DNA of 64,000 nt. Origin: Murinocardiopsis flavida. Its GTDB lineage: Bacteria; Actinomycetota; Actinomycetes; Streptosporangiales; Streptosporangiaceae. The DNA lies in contig NZ_PYGA01000001.1 in NCBI RefSeq assembly GCF_003014485.1, positions 124,001 through 188,000 on the forward strand, written 5' to 3'. Both the position numbers and the translations under genes were made by a program. Below the pieces are notes generated by a model that worked only from the letters and a program-made list of their open reading frames with translations, searched no databases and was not told the DNA's origin. Shown here one piece after another: positions 43,478-53,795 of this stretch. Positions within the stretch are counted from its first letter, which is position 1, and every line of letters starts with the position of its first letter.

Positions 43478-45960
43478 CAGCGCCTCCCCTCGGTCTGCGC
43501 TCCGCCGGCGGGCTGCCCGACGCCGCCGGCCGGCAGCGGCTCACCCGCGCCCTGCCCGTCCGGTCCCGGTTCGTCCCGCCCCTGCTCGTCCTCCGCGGGC
43601 TCGTCCTCCTCCGGCTCGTTGACCACCCGGTCCCTGCGGTTCAGCAGGACGAGCGACGCCACGGCGACGGCGGCGGTCGCGAGGACGACGATCTCACCGA
43701 AGGTGTCGAGCGCGCGGAAGTCGGCGAGGATGACGTTCACCAGGTTGCCGCCGCCGGCCCCTTCGGCGTGCTCGGCGTAGCCGCCCGACACGGGCGGTGC
43801 CGTCCGCGCGGCGGTGGCCAGCCACAGGGTCACCGCGATGAAGGTCCCCGCAGCGGTGCACATGAGGACGGTCATGCGCTTGCCCCAGCCGTTGGGCCGG
43901 GTGTGGAAGGTGGCGGGCAGCCGCCGCAGCACGAACACCAGGATGATGGTCGTGAGGGTCTCGACCAGGACGAGGGTCAGCGCGAGGTCGGGCGCGCCGT
44001 GCAGCACGAACAGCCCCGCGGTGCCGAACCCGAGCGCGCTGATGATGATCAGCGCGGGGAACCGGCGGTGCTCGCGCACGGTCGCAACGGCGGTGACGAC
44101 GAGGGTGACGGCGACAACGAGCTCCAGCGGGTTGTCCCAGAGCCGGAACGACTCATCGCCGGTCGGCAGGGCGAGGTCGCCCCGCACCAGGGCGACGAGG
44201 AGCCGCACCCCGGGCAGCGCGAGCAGCGTCGCCAGGATGATCCCCAGGTAGACGGGCAGGGAGCCGGTCTGCAAGCGGCGGGTGACGCTCAGCGCGGCCG
44301 CGTAGCTGGAGTGGACGAACAGGTGGTAGCCGAGGTCGGCCTCCGGAGAGCGGGGCACGGCCTTCTGGAACCGCGCCACAGCGGAGCGTCCGACGAACAT
44401 CAGCACGCCCAATGCCACGACCAGGACGGAAAGTCCGAGGGCCGGGGTGAGGCCGTGCCACAGCGCGAGGTGGTAGGGCTTCTCGTGGGGGTAGCCGGCG
44501 GCGTAGGCCGCGGCGAGCGGGTCGGCGAGGAACGGGGCCGCGCCCAGCACCAGGCCGGCGCCAGAGAGCAGGACCGGCGCCGCGGTGAACGCCGCGGAGG
44601 GCAGCGGGAACCGGCGCTCGGAGACGGTGGGCTTGTCGGCGAACGCGCCCCAGAGGAACCGGGCGCTGTAGGCGAAGGTCAGCACCGACGCGGCGACCAG
44701 TCCGATGAGCACCGCGACCGAGGCGGCGGCGGGGACGCCGGGGGCGTGGCCGGGGACGAACGCCTCCAACGCCGCCTCCTTGCCCACGAAGCCGAGCAGC
44801 GGCGGGAGGCCGGCCATCGACGCCGCAGCGAGCCCCGCCGCCGCGGCGAGCACGGGCATGCGGCGGCCCAGCCCCGACAGCCCGCTGATGCTGCGGATGC
44901 CGGTCTGGTGATCGATGATCCCGACGGTGAGGAACAGGGTGGCCTTGAACAGGCCGTGGGCGAGCAGCATCGCGATGAGGGCCGCTGCGGCGGTGTGCGT
45001 GCCGGCGCCGGCGAGCAGGGTGAGGAAGCCGAGCTGGCTGACCGTCCCGAAGGCCAGCAGCAGTTTCAGGTCGTCCTGGCGCAGTGCGCGCCACCCGCCG
45101 ATGAGCATGGTCGCCAGGCCGAAGCCGAGCACCAGCCAGCGCCAGGGTTCGACCTCGGCGAAGCCGGGCGACAGCCGGGCGATGAGGTACACGCCGCCCT
45201 TGACCATGGCCGCTGCGTGCAGGTAGCCGCTGACGGGGGTCGGCGCGACCATCGCGCCGGGCAGCCAGTAGTGCAGCGGCACCTGCGCCGACTTCGCGAA
45301 CGCCCCGGCGAGGATCAGGATGAGCGCCAGCGGCAGCCAGGGGCTGTCGAGCGGCGGGGCCGCCACCAGCTCCGAGATCCGGTAGGTGCCGCCGATGGTG
45401 CCGAGGATGATGAAGCCGACGAGCATCGGCAGCCCGAACCCCGCTGTGGTCACCAGCGCCTGGGTGGCGGCCCGCCGGGCGTTCTCCTTGCGGTCGTCGT
45501 GGCCCACCAGCAGGAAGGAGGAGACCGAGGTCAGCTCCCAGAAGACGTACAGCGCGAACAGGTTGTCGGCCGTGACCACGCCCAGCATCGACCCGGCGAA
45601 CACCACGAGCACGGACGCGAGGCGGCCCAGCGCCCGTTCGTCGTCGCGGAAGTAGCCGGCGCTGTAGCAGAAGATCACCGCGCCGATGCCCGACACCAGC
45701 AGGATCATGGCGAGGGAGAGCGCGTCGACCCGGAAGTCGAGGCTGATGCCGAGCGAGGGCACCCAGGGAACGGACGCGGCGGCGGGGCGTCCCCCCACGA
45801 TGGCGGGGGCCGCGCTGAGCGCCCACACCGCGGACGCCGCGAGGGGCAGGCTCGCGACGAGGAATGCGCGGGCGCCCATGACTCGGGTCAGTGGCGGTAC
45901 CAGCACCGCCACCGCGGCGTGGATCGCGATGAGGAAGGGCAGCATAGGCACGTCAGACAC
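43477..45960 (-). CDS. mnhA: Na+/H+ antiporter subunit A (MnhA/MrpA)
   Basis: This is the 827-residue large subunit. Its N-terminal two-thirds is NuoL-like (FYVFWELTSVSSFLLVGH in variant form LFALYVFWELTSV, AKSAQVPLHYWLPGAM, LAHGLFKATLFLTVG) and its C-terminal part is MrpB-like (LVETLTTIILVFVLRRLP). The key Glu and Lys residues are present. GTG 45960 is the longest start; ATG 45945 is an alternative, and neither has a strong ribosome site. It is the first gene of mnhABCDEFG, divergent from parC. Confidence 0.9.
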   Translation of the reverse strand: MSDVPMLPFLIAIHAAVAVLVPPLTRVMGARAFLVASLPLAASAVWALSAAPAIVGGRPAAASVPWVPSLGISLDFRVDALSLAMILLVSGIGAVIFCYSAGYFRDDERALGRLASVLVVFAGSMLGVVTADNLFALYVFWELTSVSSFLLVGHDDRKENARRAATQALVTTAGFGLPMLVGFIILGTIGGTYRISELVAAPPLDSPWLPLALILILAGAFAKSAQVPLHYWLPGAMVAPTPVSGYLHAAAMVKGGVYLIARLSPGFAEVEPWRWLVLGFGLATMLIGGWRALRQDDLKLLLAFGTVSQLGFLTLLAGAGTHTAAAALIAMLLAHGLFKATLFLTVGIIDHQTGIRSISGLSGLGRRMPVLAAAAGLAAASMAGLPPLLGFVGKEAALEAFVPGHAPGVPAAASVAVLIGLVAASVLTFAYSARFLWGAFADKPTVSERRFPLPSAAFTAAPVLLSGAGLVLGAAPFLADPLAAAYAAGYPHEKPYHLALWHGLTPALGLSVLVVALGVLMFVGRSAVARFQKAVPRSPEADLGYHLFVHSSYAAALSVTRRLQTGSLPVYLGIILATLLALPGVRLLVALVRGDLALPTGDESFRLWDNPLELVVAVTLVVTAVATVREHRRFPALIIISALGFGTAGLFVLHGAPDLALTLVLVETLTTIILVFVLRRLPATFHTRPNGWGKRMTVLMCTAAGTFIAVTLWLATAARTAPPVSGGYAEHAEGAGGGNLVNVILADFRALDTFGEIVVLATAAVAVASLVLLNRRDRVVNEPEEDEPAEDEQGRDEPGPDGQGAGEPLPAGGVGQPAGGAQTEGRR

Positions 45961-46298
45961 GGTCGGACCGGACGGGGATACCTGAAAAGGTTAGCTTGCG
46001 CTCCGAGTCCCGCCTTGACGCGCCCGGCATCGGGTGTACCATCCGCAGCCCGCCCCACCGACTCCAGGACCGTCACTCTTCGTATTTGTACTGCCTAACC
46101 AGGAAACATGCCGACCGGCGCGCCGCACGCCGCGCCGATCTGCCTCGGATCACAGTGTCTGATCTCACCGGACACCCGAGGTGAAACTTTGCGTTCCACT
46201 TATTTCGGACGCGCCCATCCCCACCCGACCATCGATACCGATCACTTTCAGTGACATTCGGTGTGATGAGTTCGCGGCAGTCACCCCGCAGGGCCAGA
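45961..46298. promoter_or_regulatory. Divergent control region between mnhA and parC
   Basis: On the plus strand TTGACG (46015-46020) and TACCAT (46037-46042), spaced 16 bp, make a sigma-70-type promoter for parC with a leader of about 250 nt. Inside the leader a 48-codon open frame (46108-46254) has an AGGAAAC ribosome site. Its product has no recognisable similarity and ends shortly before parC. No clear promoter for mnh is identified by eye. Confidence 0.45.
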
Positions 46299-48785
46299 AT
46301 GACGGGCATGGCCCGAACAACGTCTGCTCCCCCTGAGGAACTCGCCGAGAAGATCATCGACATCGATGTGTCCGAGGAGATGCGCGGCAGCTTCCTCGAA
46401 TACGCGTACTCGGTCATCTACCAGCGTGCCCTCCCCGATGCCCGCGACGGCATGAAGCCCGTCCAGCGGCGCATCCTCTACCAGATGAACGAGATGGGCC
46501 TGCGCCCCGACCGCGCGCACGTCAAGTGCGCCCGCGTTGTGGGCGAGGTGATGGGGCGGCTGCACCCGCACGGCGACTCCGCCATCTACGACGCCCTGGT
46601 ACGGCTGAGCCAGTCGTTCGCCATGCGCGTGCCGCTGGTCGACGGGCACGGCAACTTCGGCTCGCTCGGCGGCGACGACGCCCCCGCGGCCATGCGCTAC
46701 ACCGAGGCGCGGCTCGACCGCGCCGCGCAGCTCCTGGTGTCGTCCATCGACGAGAACGTCGTGGACTTCCGGCCCAACTACGACGGCCAGGAGCTCGAAC
46801 CCGACGTCCTTCCCGCGGCGTTCCCCAACCTGCTGGTCAACGGCGCCTCCGGCATCGCGGTGGGCATGGCCACCAACATGGCGCCGCACAACCTCGGCGA
46901 GGTCATCACCGCGGCGCGGCACCTCATCGCCAACCCCGAGGCGACCCTCGGCGACCTCATGGAGTTCGTGCCGGGCCCCGACCTGCCCACCGGCGGCACC
47001 ATCGTCGGGCTCGACGGCGTCCGCGACGCCTACGCCAAGGGCCGCGGCACGTTCAAGACCCGCGCCACCGTCAAGGTCGAGAAGGTGTCGCCGCGCCGCA
47101 CCGGCCTGGTGGTCACCGCGCTCCCCTACAGCGTCGGGCCCGAGAAGGTCGTCTCGCGCATCAAGGAGCTGGTGCAGGCCAAGAAGCTGCAAGGCATCTC
47201 CGACCTGAAGGACCTCACCGACCGCACCCAGGGCCTGCGGCTGGTCATCGAGCTGAAGAACGGGTTCAACCCCGAGGCCGTCCTGGAGGACCTCTACCGG
47301 CTGACGCCCATGGAGGAGACCTTCGGCATCAACAACGTCGCCCTGGTCGACGGCCAACCGCAGACGCTGGGCCTGCGCGAACTCCTCCAGGTCTACGTCG
47401 AGCACCGGCTCGCCGTCGTGCGCCGCCGCTGCGAGTACCGGCGCGCCAAGCGCGAGGAGCGCCTGCACCTCGTCGCGGGGCTGCTCGTCGCGCTCCTCAA
47501 CATCGACGCCGTCATCGCCCTGATCCGCGAGTCCGACGACTCCACGGCCGCCCGCGAACGCCTCATGGCGACGTTCGAGCTGTCCGAGACCCAGGCGCGC
47601 TACATCCTCGACACCCCGCTGCGCCGCCTCACCCGCTTCGACCGGTTGGAGCTGGAGACCGAGAGCGAGCAGCTCACCGGGGAGATCGCCGAGCTCACCG
47701 CCATCCTGGAGTCCGACTCCCGGCTGCGCCGCCTGGTCTCCGACGAACTCGCCCAGGTCGCCAAGGACTTCGCCACCCCGCGCCGCACCGAACTGCGCGA
47801 GAACAGCGGGGTCGCCCGCAGCGCCGCCATCCCGCTGGAGCTCGGCGACGAACCCTGCACGGTGCTGCTCAGCACGTCGGGCATGGTGGGCCGCAGCAAG
47901 GGGGCGGCGCCCCCGGCCATGTTCGAGGGGCTGCGCACCGTCCACGACGCAGTTGCCGTGTCCGTCCCCGCCAGCACCCGCGGCGAGATCGCCCTGGTCA
48001 CCGACCTCGGGCGGCTGATCCGGGTGCCCGTCCTCGAACTCCCTGAACTCGGCGACGGCGGCGACTCCCCACCGCTCGCCTCGGGCCTGCCGGTAAGCGA
48101 GTTCGCCGAACTCGACGAGTCCGCGGGCGAGCGCACGATCTCCCTCGCTGCGCTCGACCCCGACGGCCCCGGCATCGCCGTCGGCACCGCCCAGGGCGTG
48201 GTCAAGCGCGTGGCGGCGGACTACCCGCAGAACAAGGACGACTTCGAGGTCATCGCCCTCAAGGACGGCGACCGGCTCGTCGGCGCGGCCCAGCTCGTCA
48301 CGGGCGAGGAGGACCTCGTCTTCATCACCTCCCACGCGCAACTGCTGCGCTTCCCGTGCTCGTCGGTGCGCCCGCAGGGCCGCCCGGCGGGCGGCGTCGC
48401 CGGGGTGAAGCTCGGCGACGGCGCCCAGGCTCGGTGGTTCGGCGCGGTGGCCGTACCCGAGGACTCCGTTGTGGTCACCATCGCCGGCGACTCCAGCGCG
48501 CTCGCCGGCACGCAGGCGGGGTCGGCGAAGGTCACCGCGTTCGAGGCGTTCCCGGCCAAGGGCCGCGCCACCGGCGGTGTGCGCTGCCAGCGGTTCCTCA
48601 GGGGCGAGGACGTCCTGCTGTCCGGGTGGGTGGGCCGCGCGCCGGCGCGCGCCTCCCGGGCCGACGGCAAACCGGTGCGGCTGCCCGACCTCGACTCCCG
48701 GCGCGACGGCTCGGGCGAGCCGCTGGGCCGCCCCGTCGCAACGGTCGGAACCGGCCGGACCGATACTGGAGTGGCAACGGTCTGA
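46299..48785 (+). CDS. parC: Type IIA topoisomerase subunit A (ParC-like)
   Basis: This protein of about 828 residues is the cleavage/religation subunit of a second (non-gyrase) type II topoisomerase of actinomycetes. [17 protein letters not shown], the quinolone-region [12 protein letters not shown] and the catalytic Tyr in [12 protein letters not shown] are intact. The C-terminal half carries beta-pinwheel-like repeats but no canonical gyrase box (QRRGGKG), supporting topoisomerase IV-like decatenation. ATG 46299 or 46308 are both possible; CAGGG favours the first. parE lies 11 kb away on the opposite strand. Confidence 0.88.
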   Translation: MTGMARTTSAPPEELAEKIIDIDVSEEMRGSFLEYAYSVIYQRALPDARDGMKPVQRRILYQMNEMGLRPDRAHVKCARVVGEVMGRLHPHGDSAIYDALVRLSQSFAMRVPLVDGHGNFGSLGGDDAPAAMRYTEARLDRAAQLLVSSIDENVVDFRPNYDGQELEPDVLPAAFPNLLVNGASGIAVGMATNMAPHNLGEVITAARHLIANPEATLGDLMEFVPGPDLPTGGTIVGLDGVRDAYAKGRGTFKTRATVKVEKVSPRRTGLVVTALPYSVGPEKVVSRIKELVQAKKLQGISDLKDLTDRTQGLRLVIELKNGFNPEAVLEDLYRLTPMEETFGINNVALVDGQPQTLGLRELLQVYVEHRLAVVRRRCEYRRAKREERLHLVAGLLVALLNIDAVIALIRESDDSTAARERLMATFELSETQARYILDTPLRRLTRFDRLELETESEQLTGEIAELTAILESDSRLRRLVSDELAQVAKDFATPRRTELRENSGVARSAAIPLELGDEPCTVLLSTSGMVGRSKGAAPPAMFEGLRTVHDAVAVSVPASTRGEIALVTDLGRLIRVPVLELPELGDGGDSPPLASGLPVSEFAELDESAGERTISLAALDPDGPGIAVGTAQGVVKRVAADYPQNKDDFEVIALKDGDRLVGAAQLVTGEEDLVFITSHAQLLRFPCSSVRPQGRPAGGVAGVKLGDGAQARWFGAVAVPEDSVVVTIAGDSSALAGTQAGSAKVTAFEAFPAKGRATGGVRCQRFLRGEDVLLSGWVGRAPARASRADGKPVRLPDLDSRRDGSGEPLGRPVATVGTGRTDTGVATV

Positions 48786-48803
48786 CCGGGGGTTTACGGG
48801 CGT

Positions 48804-48845
48804 AGCCGTACACCGCTGCCCTGACCCGGGTAGCGGTGTACGGCT
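48804..48845 (+). terminator. Strong hairpin terminator after parC
   Basis: A perfect 14-bp stem (48804-48817 with 48832-48845, AGCCGTACACCGCT and its complement) with a 14-nt loop is followed by TT. It lies 18 bp past the parC stop. Confidence 0.75.
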
Positions 48846-48890
48846 TTCGCACGCCGGTCCGCGTCCGGTTCGTCCCATGGGGAGTGGATT

Positions 48891-49397
48891 ATGAACAGCA
48901 GCGCATTCGACGACTTCTTCGCAGCGAACGCGGACTATGTCCGCTCATTCCGGCTGGCCGGCCTCGAGGCGGTGGCTGCACGCGGACTCGCCCTGGTGAC
49001 CTGCATGGACTCCCGGATCGAGCCGCTCGACGTGCTCGGTATCCGGCCGGGCGACGCCAAGATCCTGCGCAACGCGGGCGCGCGGGTCACCGACGACACC
49101 CTGCGCACCCTCGTCCTCGCCGTGTACCTGCTCGGTGTCGACCGGGTCCTGGTCATGCCGCACACCCGCTGCAAGATGGCCTCGGTCGCCGACGACGCCG
49201 AGGTCCACGACACCATCGCCGCGAACTACGGGGTGGACACCCGCAGCCTCGACTTCCACACCGACAACGACCAGCTCGGCGCGCTCCGGCACGACCTCGA
49301 ACGCATCAGGCACCACCCGCTGCTGCCGCCGGACCTCGCCGTCACCGGCGGGGTCTACGACGTCGACACCGGAAAGCTGACGCCGTTCGGCGGGTGA
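48891..49397 (+). CDS. Beta-carbonic anhydrase-like protein
   Basis: This 168-residue protein has CMDSRIEP (zinc Cys and the Asp-Arg dyad) and MPHTRCKM (zinc His and Cys), so the metal site is complete. The short length resembles the Rv1284-type beta-carbonic anhydrases. It interconverts CO2 and bicarbonate. ATG 48891 follows GGGGAGTGG. It is monocistronic, placed after the parC terminator. Confidence 0.88.
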   Translation: MNSSAFDDFFAANADYVRSFRLAGLEAVAARGLALVTCMDSRIEPLDVLGIRPGDAKILRNAGARVTDDTLRTLVLAVYLLGVDRVLVMPHTRCKMASVADDAEVHDTIAANYGVDTRSLDFHTDNDQLGALRHDLERIRHHPLLPPDLAVTGGVYDVDTGKLTPFGG

Positions 49398-49473
49398 TGC
49401 GCGGCGCCCGGTGGGGAATGCCTGTCTTAGCCGCAGTGTTCTTTCAGCCGTCCCGTTGACGAAGGGAGCGCAC

Positions 49474-49800
49474 ATGGCTGAGACGTCCTACGAGACCTAC
49501 TCCCGCGGCCAGCAGCGTTTCGACATGGGCGACCCCATCGGCGCCGCCCGCATCCTCGCCCCGCTGGCCGCGACCGAGCCCCGCAACCGCACCATGCTGG
49601 AGCTGCTCGGCCGCTCCTACTTCCACTCGGCGCAGCTCCAGCGCGCCGAGGAGGTCTTCCGCACCCTCGTCGAACTCGACCCGTGCGACGCGTGGGCGCA
49701 CATCGCGCTCGCGCGCACGCTCGAACGCCAGAACCGGGGCACCGAGGCGGCGCCGCACCGCCGCATGCACGCCGCGATGTCCGGGGGGTCACTGGACTAA
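49474..49800 (+). CDS. Small tetratricopeptide-repeat protein
   Basis: This 108-residue protein consists of about three TPR-like helix pairs ([52 protein letters not shown]). It is probably an adaptor. GAAGGGAG precedes ATG 49474. The Cds1 gene starts 10 bp after the stop, so the two are likely co-transcribed. Confidence 0.85.
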   Translation: MAETSYETYSRGQQRFDMGDPIGAARILAPLAATEPRNRTMLELLGRSYFHSAQLQRAEEVFRTLVELDPCDAWAHIALARTLERQNRGTEAAPHRRMHAAMSGGSLD

Positions 49801-49810
49801 CCTCTCGTCC

Positions 49811-50935
49811 ATGACAACGCCGTCAGACGAGACCCCCGGTGGCCCCGCCGACCGCACCTGCGAACGCACCCGTTCGTGGTGCGACGAGGCGATCCGCCGG
49901 GTGGTCGCCGACGCCAACCGAAGCGCCGACACCCATCTGCACGTGTTCCCGCTCCCGGAGTCGTGGGGCATCGACCTGTACCTCAAGGACGAGTCGGTGC
50001 ACCCCACCGGGAGCCTGAAGCACCGCCTCGCGCGGTCGCTGTTCCTCTACGGCCTCGCCAACGGCTGGATCCGCGAGGGCACCACCGTGGTCGAGGCCAG
50101 CTCGGGCTCGACCGCCGTGTCCGAGGCGTACTTCGCGCAGCTCGTCGGGGTCGACTTCGTCACCGTCATGCCCCGTAAGACCAGCCCGGAGAAGATCGCG
50201 CTGATCGAGCGCTACGGCGGCCGGTGCCACTTCGTCGACATCCCCGCCGACATGTACACCGAGGCCGAGCGGCTCGCGGCCGAACCCGGCGGCCACTACA
50301 TGGACCAGTTCACCTACGCCGAGCGCGCCACCGACTGGCGCGGCAACAACAACATCGCCGAGTCGGTCTTCGAGCAGCTGGCACTGGAGCGGCACCCCGT
50401 CCCCGAATGGGTCGTGGTGGGCGCCGGCACCGGCGGCACCTCGGCCACCATCGGCCGGTACCTGCGCTACCGACGGCACCGGACCCGCCTCGCGGTGGTC
50501 GACCCGGAGAACTCCGCGTTCTTCCCCGGCTGGGTCACCGACACCCCCGACTACGCCACCGGCATGCCGTCGCGCATCGAGGGCATCGGCCGCCCCCGCG
50601 TCGAACCGAGCTTCGTGCCCTCGGTCATCGACATGATGATCCCGGTGCCCGACGCCGCGAGCATCGCGGCGATGCGCCACCTCAACGACGTCACCGGCCT
50701 GTGCGCCGGCGGCTCGACGGGGACCAACCTGTGGGGCGTGTGGCAGCTCGCCGCGCGGCTGCTCGCCGAAGGCCGCACGGGCAGCATCGTCACCCTCATC
50801 TGCGACGGCGGCGACCGCTACCGGCACAGCTACTACAACGACGAATGGGTCGCGTCGCAGGGCATGGACCTCGCCCCCTACCGCGCCGCCATCGACACCT
50901 TCCTCGCCAAGGGCACCTGGCACCCGCCCGCGTAG
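49811..50935 (+). CDS. PLP-dependent L-cysteine desulfhydrase / cysteine synthase-like (Cds1 type)
   Basis: This 374-residue fold-type II PLP enzyme has the Schiff-base Lys in [11 protein letters not shown] and the phosphate-binding [17 protein letters not shown] and [13 protein letters not shown] loops. It resembles actinobacterial Cds1, which degrades cysteine to sulfide, pyruvate and ammonia. Cysteine synthase activity cannot be excluded from sequence alone. It follows a small TPR gene directly. Confidence 0.85.
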   Translation: MTTPSDETPGGPADRTCERTRSWCDEAIRRVVADANRSADTHLHVFPLPESWGIDLYLKDESVHPTGSLKHRLARSLFLYGLANGWIREGTTVVEASSGSTAVSEAYFAQLVGVDFVTVMPRKTSPEKIALIERYGGRCHFVDIPADMYTEAERLAAEPGGHYMDQFTYAERATDWRGNNNIAESVFEQLALERHPVPEWVVVGAGTGGTSATIGRYLRYRRHRTRLAVVDPENSAFFPGWVTDTPDYATGMPSRIEGIGRPRVEPSFVPSVIDMMIPVPDAASIAAMRHLNDVTGLCAGGSTGTNLWGVWQLAARLLAEGRTGSIVTLICDGGDRYRHSYYNDEWVASQGMDLAPYRAAIDTFLAKGTWHPPA

Positions 50936-51072
50936 CCGCGCGCGACCACCGGCGCCGGAGACCGGGATGTGACCTGAGTTGCAGCTCATAAAGCTGGTGT
51001 TCCGGATAAAGGGGCCATAAGCTCTCCTCAGCTTGGCCTCCTGACCCCGACTGAGCTCCTGAGGAATCCCCC

Positions 51073-52536
51073 GTGCCCCGTCCCCCGCGCCAGGACGGCG
51101 GTGCCGGACTCATCGAGTACGGTGCCGTGATCGTCCTCGTGGCGGCCCTCTTCGCCGTCGCGGCCACCAGCAGCGTCGGCCAGTCGGTCACCGCCAACGT
51201 CTCCGCCGCCCTCACCTGCCTCGTCCAGTCGTCGTCCGACTGCGAGGGCGAAGAACCCGGCCCCGGAGCACCGGCTGAGCCCGATACCTCGGACGATCCC
51301 GATACCACGGACGATCCCGGCGAACCGGCCCCGCAGGATCCGATCATGTCGGCCCCCGAGGACGAGCCCATCGCGGAGAGCTACGAGTGCGGTTCCTTCC
51401 AGGGACTCTGCGACTTCGGCCAAGGCGCCGGCGCCGAGGCGCGCGACCTGGTGTCCGACGCCTGGGACGGCGTCCAGGGCACCGGATGCCTGGTCCACAT
51501 CTGTAGCAACGAGGAGTTCCGGGGGACCTGGGCCGGCGTCGGCGACTCCGCGCGGCAGGTGGTCACCGACCCCCTCGGCGCCATCGAGCAGTCCTGGAAC
51601 GAGTTCACCGACGGTCCGCAGGAGGACTACGCCAACGGCAACGAGACCCGGTCGGCCGGCCGCTCGGTCGTCCTCGGGATCGGCTCGATCTTCGGTCTCG
51701 GCCCCTTGCGCCTGCTGCCGGAGAAGAGGGAGGTGCCCGACCGGCCCGGGCACGAGTACCTCGCGGAAAGCCAGAGCGCCGCCCGCCGCGGCGACGTCTC
51801 CTCGGCCCAGCGCAACGCCGACCTCGCCGAGGAGGTCGCCCAGGCCAGCGAGGAAGCGGCCGCGGAGAACCCGAAGGACATGGGACTCGCGGACCAGGCC
51901 GAGCGGGACCGGCGGGACGCCGACCAGGCCGCGCTGGAGGTCAGGGGCGCCGAGGCGGTATCGCTGATGCTGGAGACCGAGATCGGCCGGGAGCTCAACG
52001 GTGTGCTCAACGAGTCCGGCACCACGATCACGTTCAGCAACGACCCCGATTTGGCGAGGACCGCGTACTTTCAACCGGGCGACAACAGCATCGTCATCGG
52101 CCGAGACCTCCTTGACGACCCCCTTGGGGGGATTCATCTCGTCCATGAGGCCGCGCACGCCCGCCGGCAAGCGGAGAACGCCAACTTCCCGCTCGTCGGC
52201 TACCCCCGCGACGCCTACCTCAAGAACACCTTGGAGAACGAAGCCGACGCCCAGATCAGCGAGTTCGTCGCCAGGCAGGAGCTCCGCGAGAACGGCACCG
52301 ATGTCCCGCTGGACGGGCGCGAGCAGTACTACAACGAGAGGTACCTGCACTGGAAGGAGGCCTGGGAGGATGCCCCCGGAGTGAGCCCCGAGGCCGCTGA
52401 GGCCCTGGCCCAGACGTCGGCCCGCGAGGATCTGGCGGTGGCCATCGGCTCTATGACATCGTCCAAACCCGGCAACCCGACGTACGAAGAGCAGTACGGC
52501 GGCGACTGGGACGCGGCCAATCCCGACGGAGAGTGA
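51073..52536 (+). CDS. Polymorphic toxin: Flp-pilin-like head, pre-toxin region, HExxH zinc-peptidase-like C-terminus
   Basis: This is a 487-residue protein. Residues 10-18 read GAGLIEYGA followed by one hydrophobic helix, then Cys49 and Cys57 (C-x7-C) and an acidic Asp/Pro/Thr linker (~58-100). Residues ~110-200 hold a pre-toxin-like stretch (WDGVQGTGCLVHICSNEEF, VTDPLGAIEQSWNEF). Residues ~230-300 are helical and charged. The C-terminus has HEAAH (His358, Glu359, His362) and a downstream ENEADAQ (Glu390), a gluzincin-like metal site. The head matches that of the E3-type toxin at 15228 position for position. GTG 51073 follows GAGGAA. It may cleave protein or peptidoglycan cross-links; target unknown. 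Confidence 0.8.
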   Translation: MPRPPRQDGGAGLIEYGAVIVLVAALFAVAATSSVGQSVTANVSAALTCLVQSSSDCEGEEPGPGAPAEPDTSDDPDTTDDPGEPAPQDPIMSAPEDEPIAESYECGSFQGLCDFGQGAGAEARDLVSDAWDGVQGTGCLVHICSNEEFRGTWAGVGDSARQVVTDPLGAIEQSWNEFTDGPQEDYANGNETRSAGRSVVLGIGSIFGLGPLRLLPEKREVPDRPGHEYLAESQSAARRGDVSSAQRNADLAEEVAQASEEAAAENPKDMGLADQAERDRRDADQAALEVRGAEAVSLMLETEIGRELNGVLNESGTTITFSNDPDLARTAYFQPGDNSIVIGRDLLDDPLGGIHLVHEAAHARRQAENANFPLVGYPRDAYLKNTLENEADAQISEFVARQELRENGTDVPLDGREQYYNERYLHWKEAWEDAPGVSPEAAEALAQTSAREDLAVAIGSMTSSKPGNPTYEEQYGGDWDAANPDGE

Positions 52537-52539
52537 CCC

Positions 52540-53322
52540 GTGCGACACCACCCGCACCCGAGACCCGGCCGGGCGAGCGTCCCGATCCGCATTGCGGTCG
52601 CCGCGCTCGCCGCGGCCACCATGATCGGGTGCACACCGACGGCCGACCCCGGAAAGGACGGGCAGCAGACCATGGAGACTCCGAGCGAATCGGCCTCGGC
52701 CGCACCGCCCGGCGTGCCGGGCGACGCCGACCACCCGGAGGAGCGCCGCCGGGTGGTCCGGGAACTGTGGGAATCGGGCAGCCGCGATACGGCGCGCATC
52801 GTCGCATCGCCGGAGTCGATGCATGTCAAGACCGTCGAGAACGACGTGCTTCCGAAGGAATGGGAGCTCCTGCTGTTCCAAGGGAGCGGTCCGCACTCCG
52901 CCGCGATCTATGCGGCGGTCGGGCCGCGGGAGTCGACGATCCTCCTCTCCAGAAGGCCCGAAGGCTACGCGAAGCTGGCCGACACGGCCGAGATCCGCGT
53001 CGACTCGGCCGACAAGGCCATGGCCGTCACCGAGTTCTTCCTGGACAAGACCCGGGATCTCAGTGTCCACCAGTTCTTCCTCCGCGGCCCCGACGACGCC
53101 GAACTCTCCCGGTTCGGTGACGTGTCGAAGGCCGAGGACCAGATCGCGAGGGCCGTCAAGAAGCCCGTCGTCACGGAGAGGCGGAAGGGGTACCAGGTCG
53201 TCGCGTTCGTCCAGAGGGCCGACAGGATCGAGCGGTGGAAGGGCACGGTCACCGGCGACGGAAAGGTCAGCGGGACGTTCACGCCGGTCATCACCGACCT
53301 CCCGGTCGACACGCTGCGCTGA
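52540..53322 (+). CDS. Putative lipoprotein, candidate immunity partner
   Basis: This is a 260-residue protein with a basic N-terminus, a hydrophobic stretch and the lipobox ATMIGC (lipidated Cys near residue 31), then a Ser/Thr/Pro linker and a soluble domain of about 190 residues. I do not recognise the domain. It starts 3 bp after the toxin stop, so it is co-transcribed. A surface lipoprotein would suit immunity to a toxin acting outside the membrane, but this is inference from position. Confidence 0.7.
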   Translation: MRHHPHPRPGRASVPIRIAVAALAAATMIGCTPTADPGKDGQQTMETPSESASAAPPGVPGDADHPEERRRVVRELWESGSRDTARIVASPESMHVKTVENDVLPKEWELLLFQGSGPHSAAIYAAVGPRESTILLSRRPEGYAKLADTAEIRVDSADKAMAVTEFFLDKTRDLSVHQFFLRGPDDAELSRFGDVSKAEDQIARAVKKPVVTERRKGYQVVAFVQRADRIERWKGTVTGDGKVSGTFTPVITDLPVDTLR

Positions 53323-53397
53323 CCATCCGGCGCCGGCACCGCCGCCATTGGGCCGGGCGCCGCACCCTCGAATGGCCCAAGGAAGCAGAGCACTCCG

Positions 53398-53769
53398 TTG
53401 AAACGCACTCCCCCCGCATCCCTCAACGCCGCGCGCGTCGTGCTGTGGACCATGGCGGCCCTCCTTCTTGTCTCGGCCCTCGCGGTCGCCCTCCTCGCGG
53501 GCGGCGCGCTCGGGGTCGGCCTCGCGCTCCCGCACACCCTGACCGCGCTGCTGTGCGCCGGGTGCGCCTTCGCCCTGCCCCGGATGGGGCGCCGCGGCCT
53601 CATCGGCGCCTGCGTCCTGCTGGGGTTCGTCGCCTTCACCCAGATGGCGCGGATGTTCCAGGGCGAGGCGATGGGCATCGTCGGCGCGGCGATCGCCGTC
53701 ACCGCACTGGTGCTGCTGCTGACCCCCGCGAGCAGGCGGTACCTCCGAGGGCGGTCCGCGGGAGAGTGA
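53398..53769 (+). CDS. Small membrane protein in the toxin operon
   Basis: This 123-residue protein has three to four hydrophobic helices and short charged ends. The start is taken at TTG 53398, since AAGGAAG lies upstream, though the spacing is long; an internal ATG at residue 19 is an alternative. There is no recognisable family. It follows the lipoprotein gene by 75 bp and could be a second immunity protein or be unrelated. Confidence 0.6.
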   Translation: MKRTPPASLNAARVVLWTMAALLLVSALAVALLAGGALGVGLALPHTLTALLCAGCAFALPRMGRRGLIGACVLLGFVAFTQMARMFQGEAMGIVGAAIAVTALVLLLTPASRRYLRGRSAGE

Positions 53770-53795
53770 CGGGAGCGGCCGGCCGCAGGCTCCGG

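Noticed and set aside
46299-48785. DNA gyrase subunit A
   Set aside because: I could not find the gyrase box in the C-terminal half, and the partner is the ParE-type gene beside the small zinc-ribbon protein. The main gyrA is expected near dnaA.
46281-48878. Open frame of 865 codons on the minus strand
   Set aside because: It is antisense to parC, which has all its catalytic motifs. The antisense product is low in complexity.
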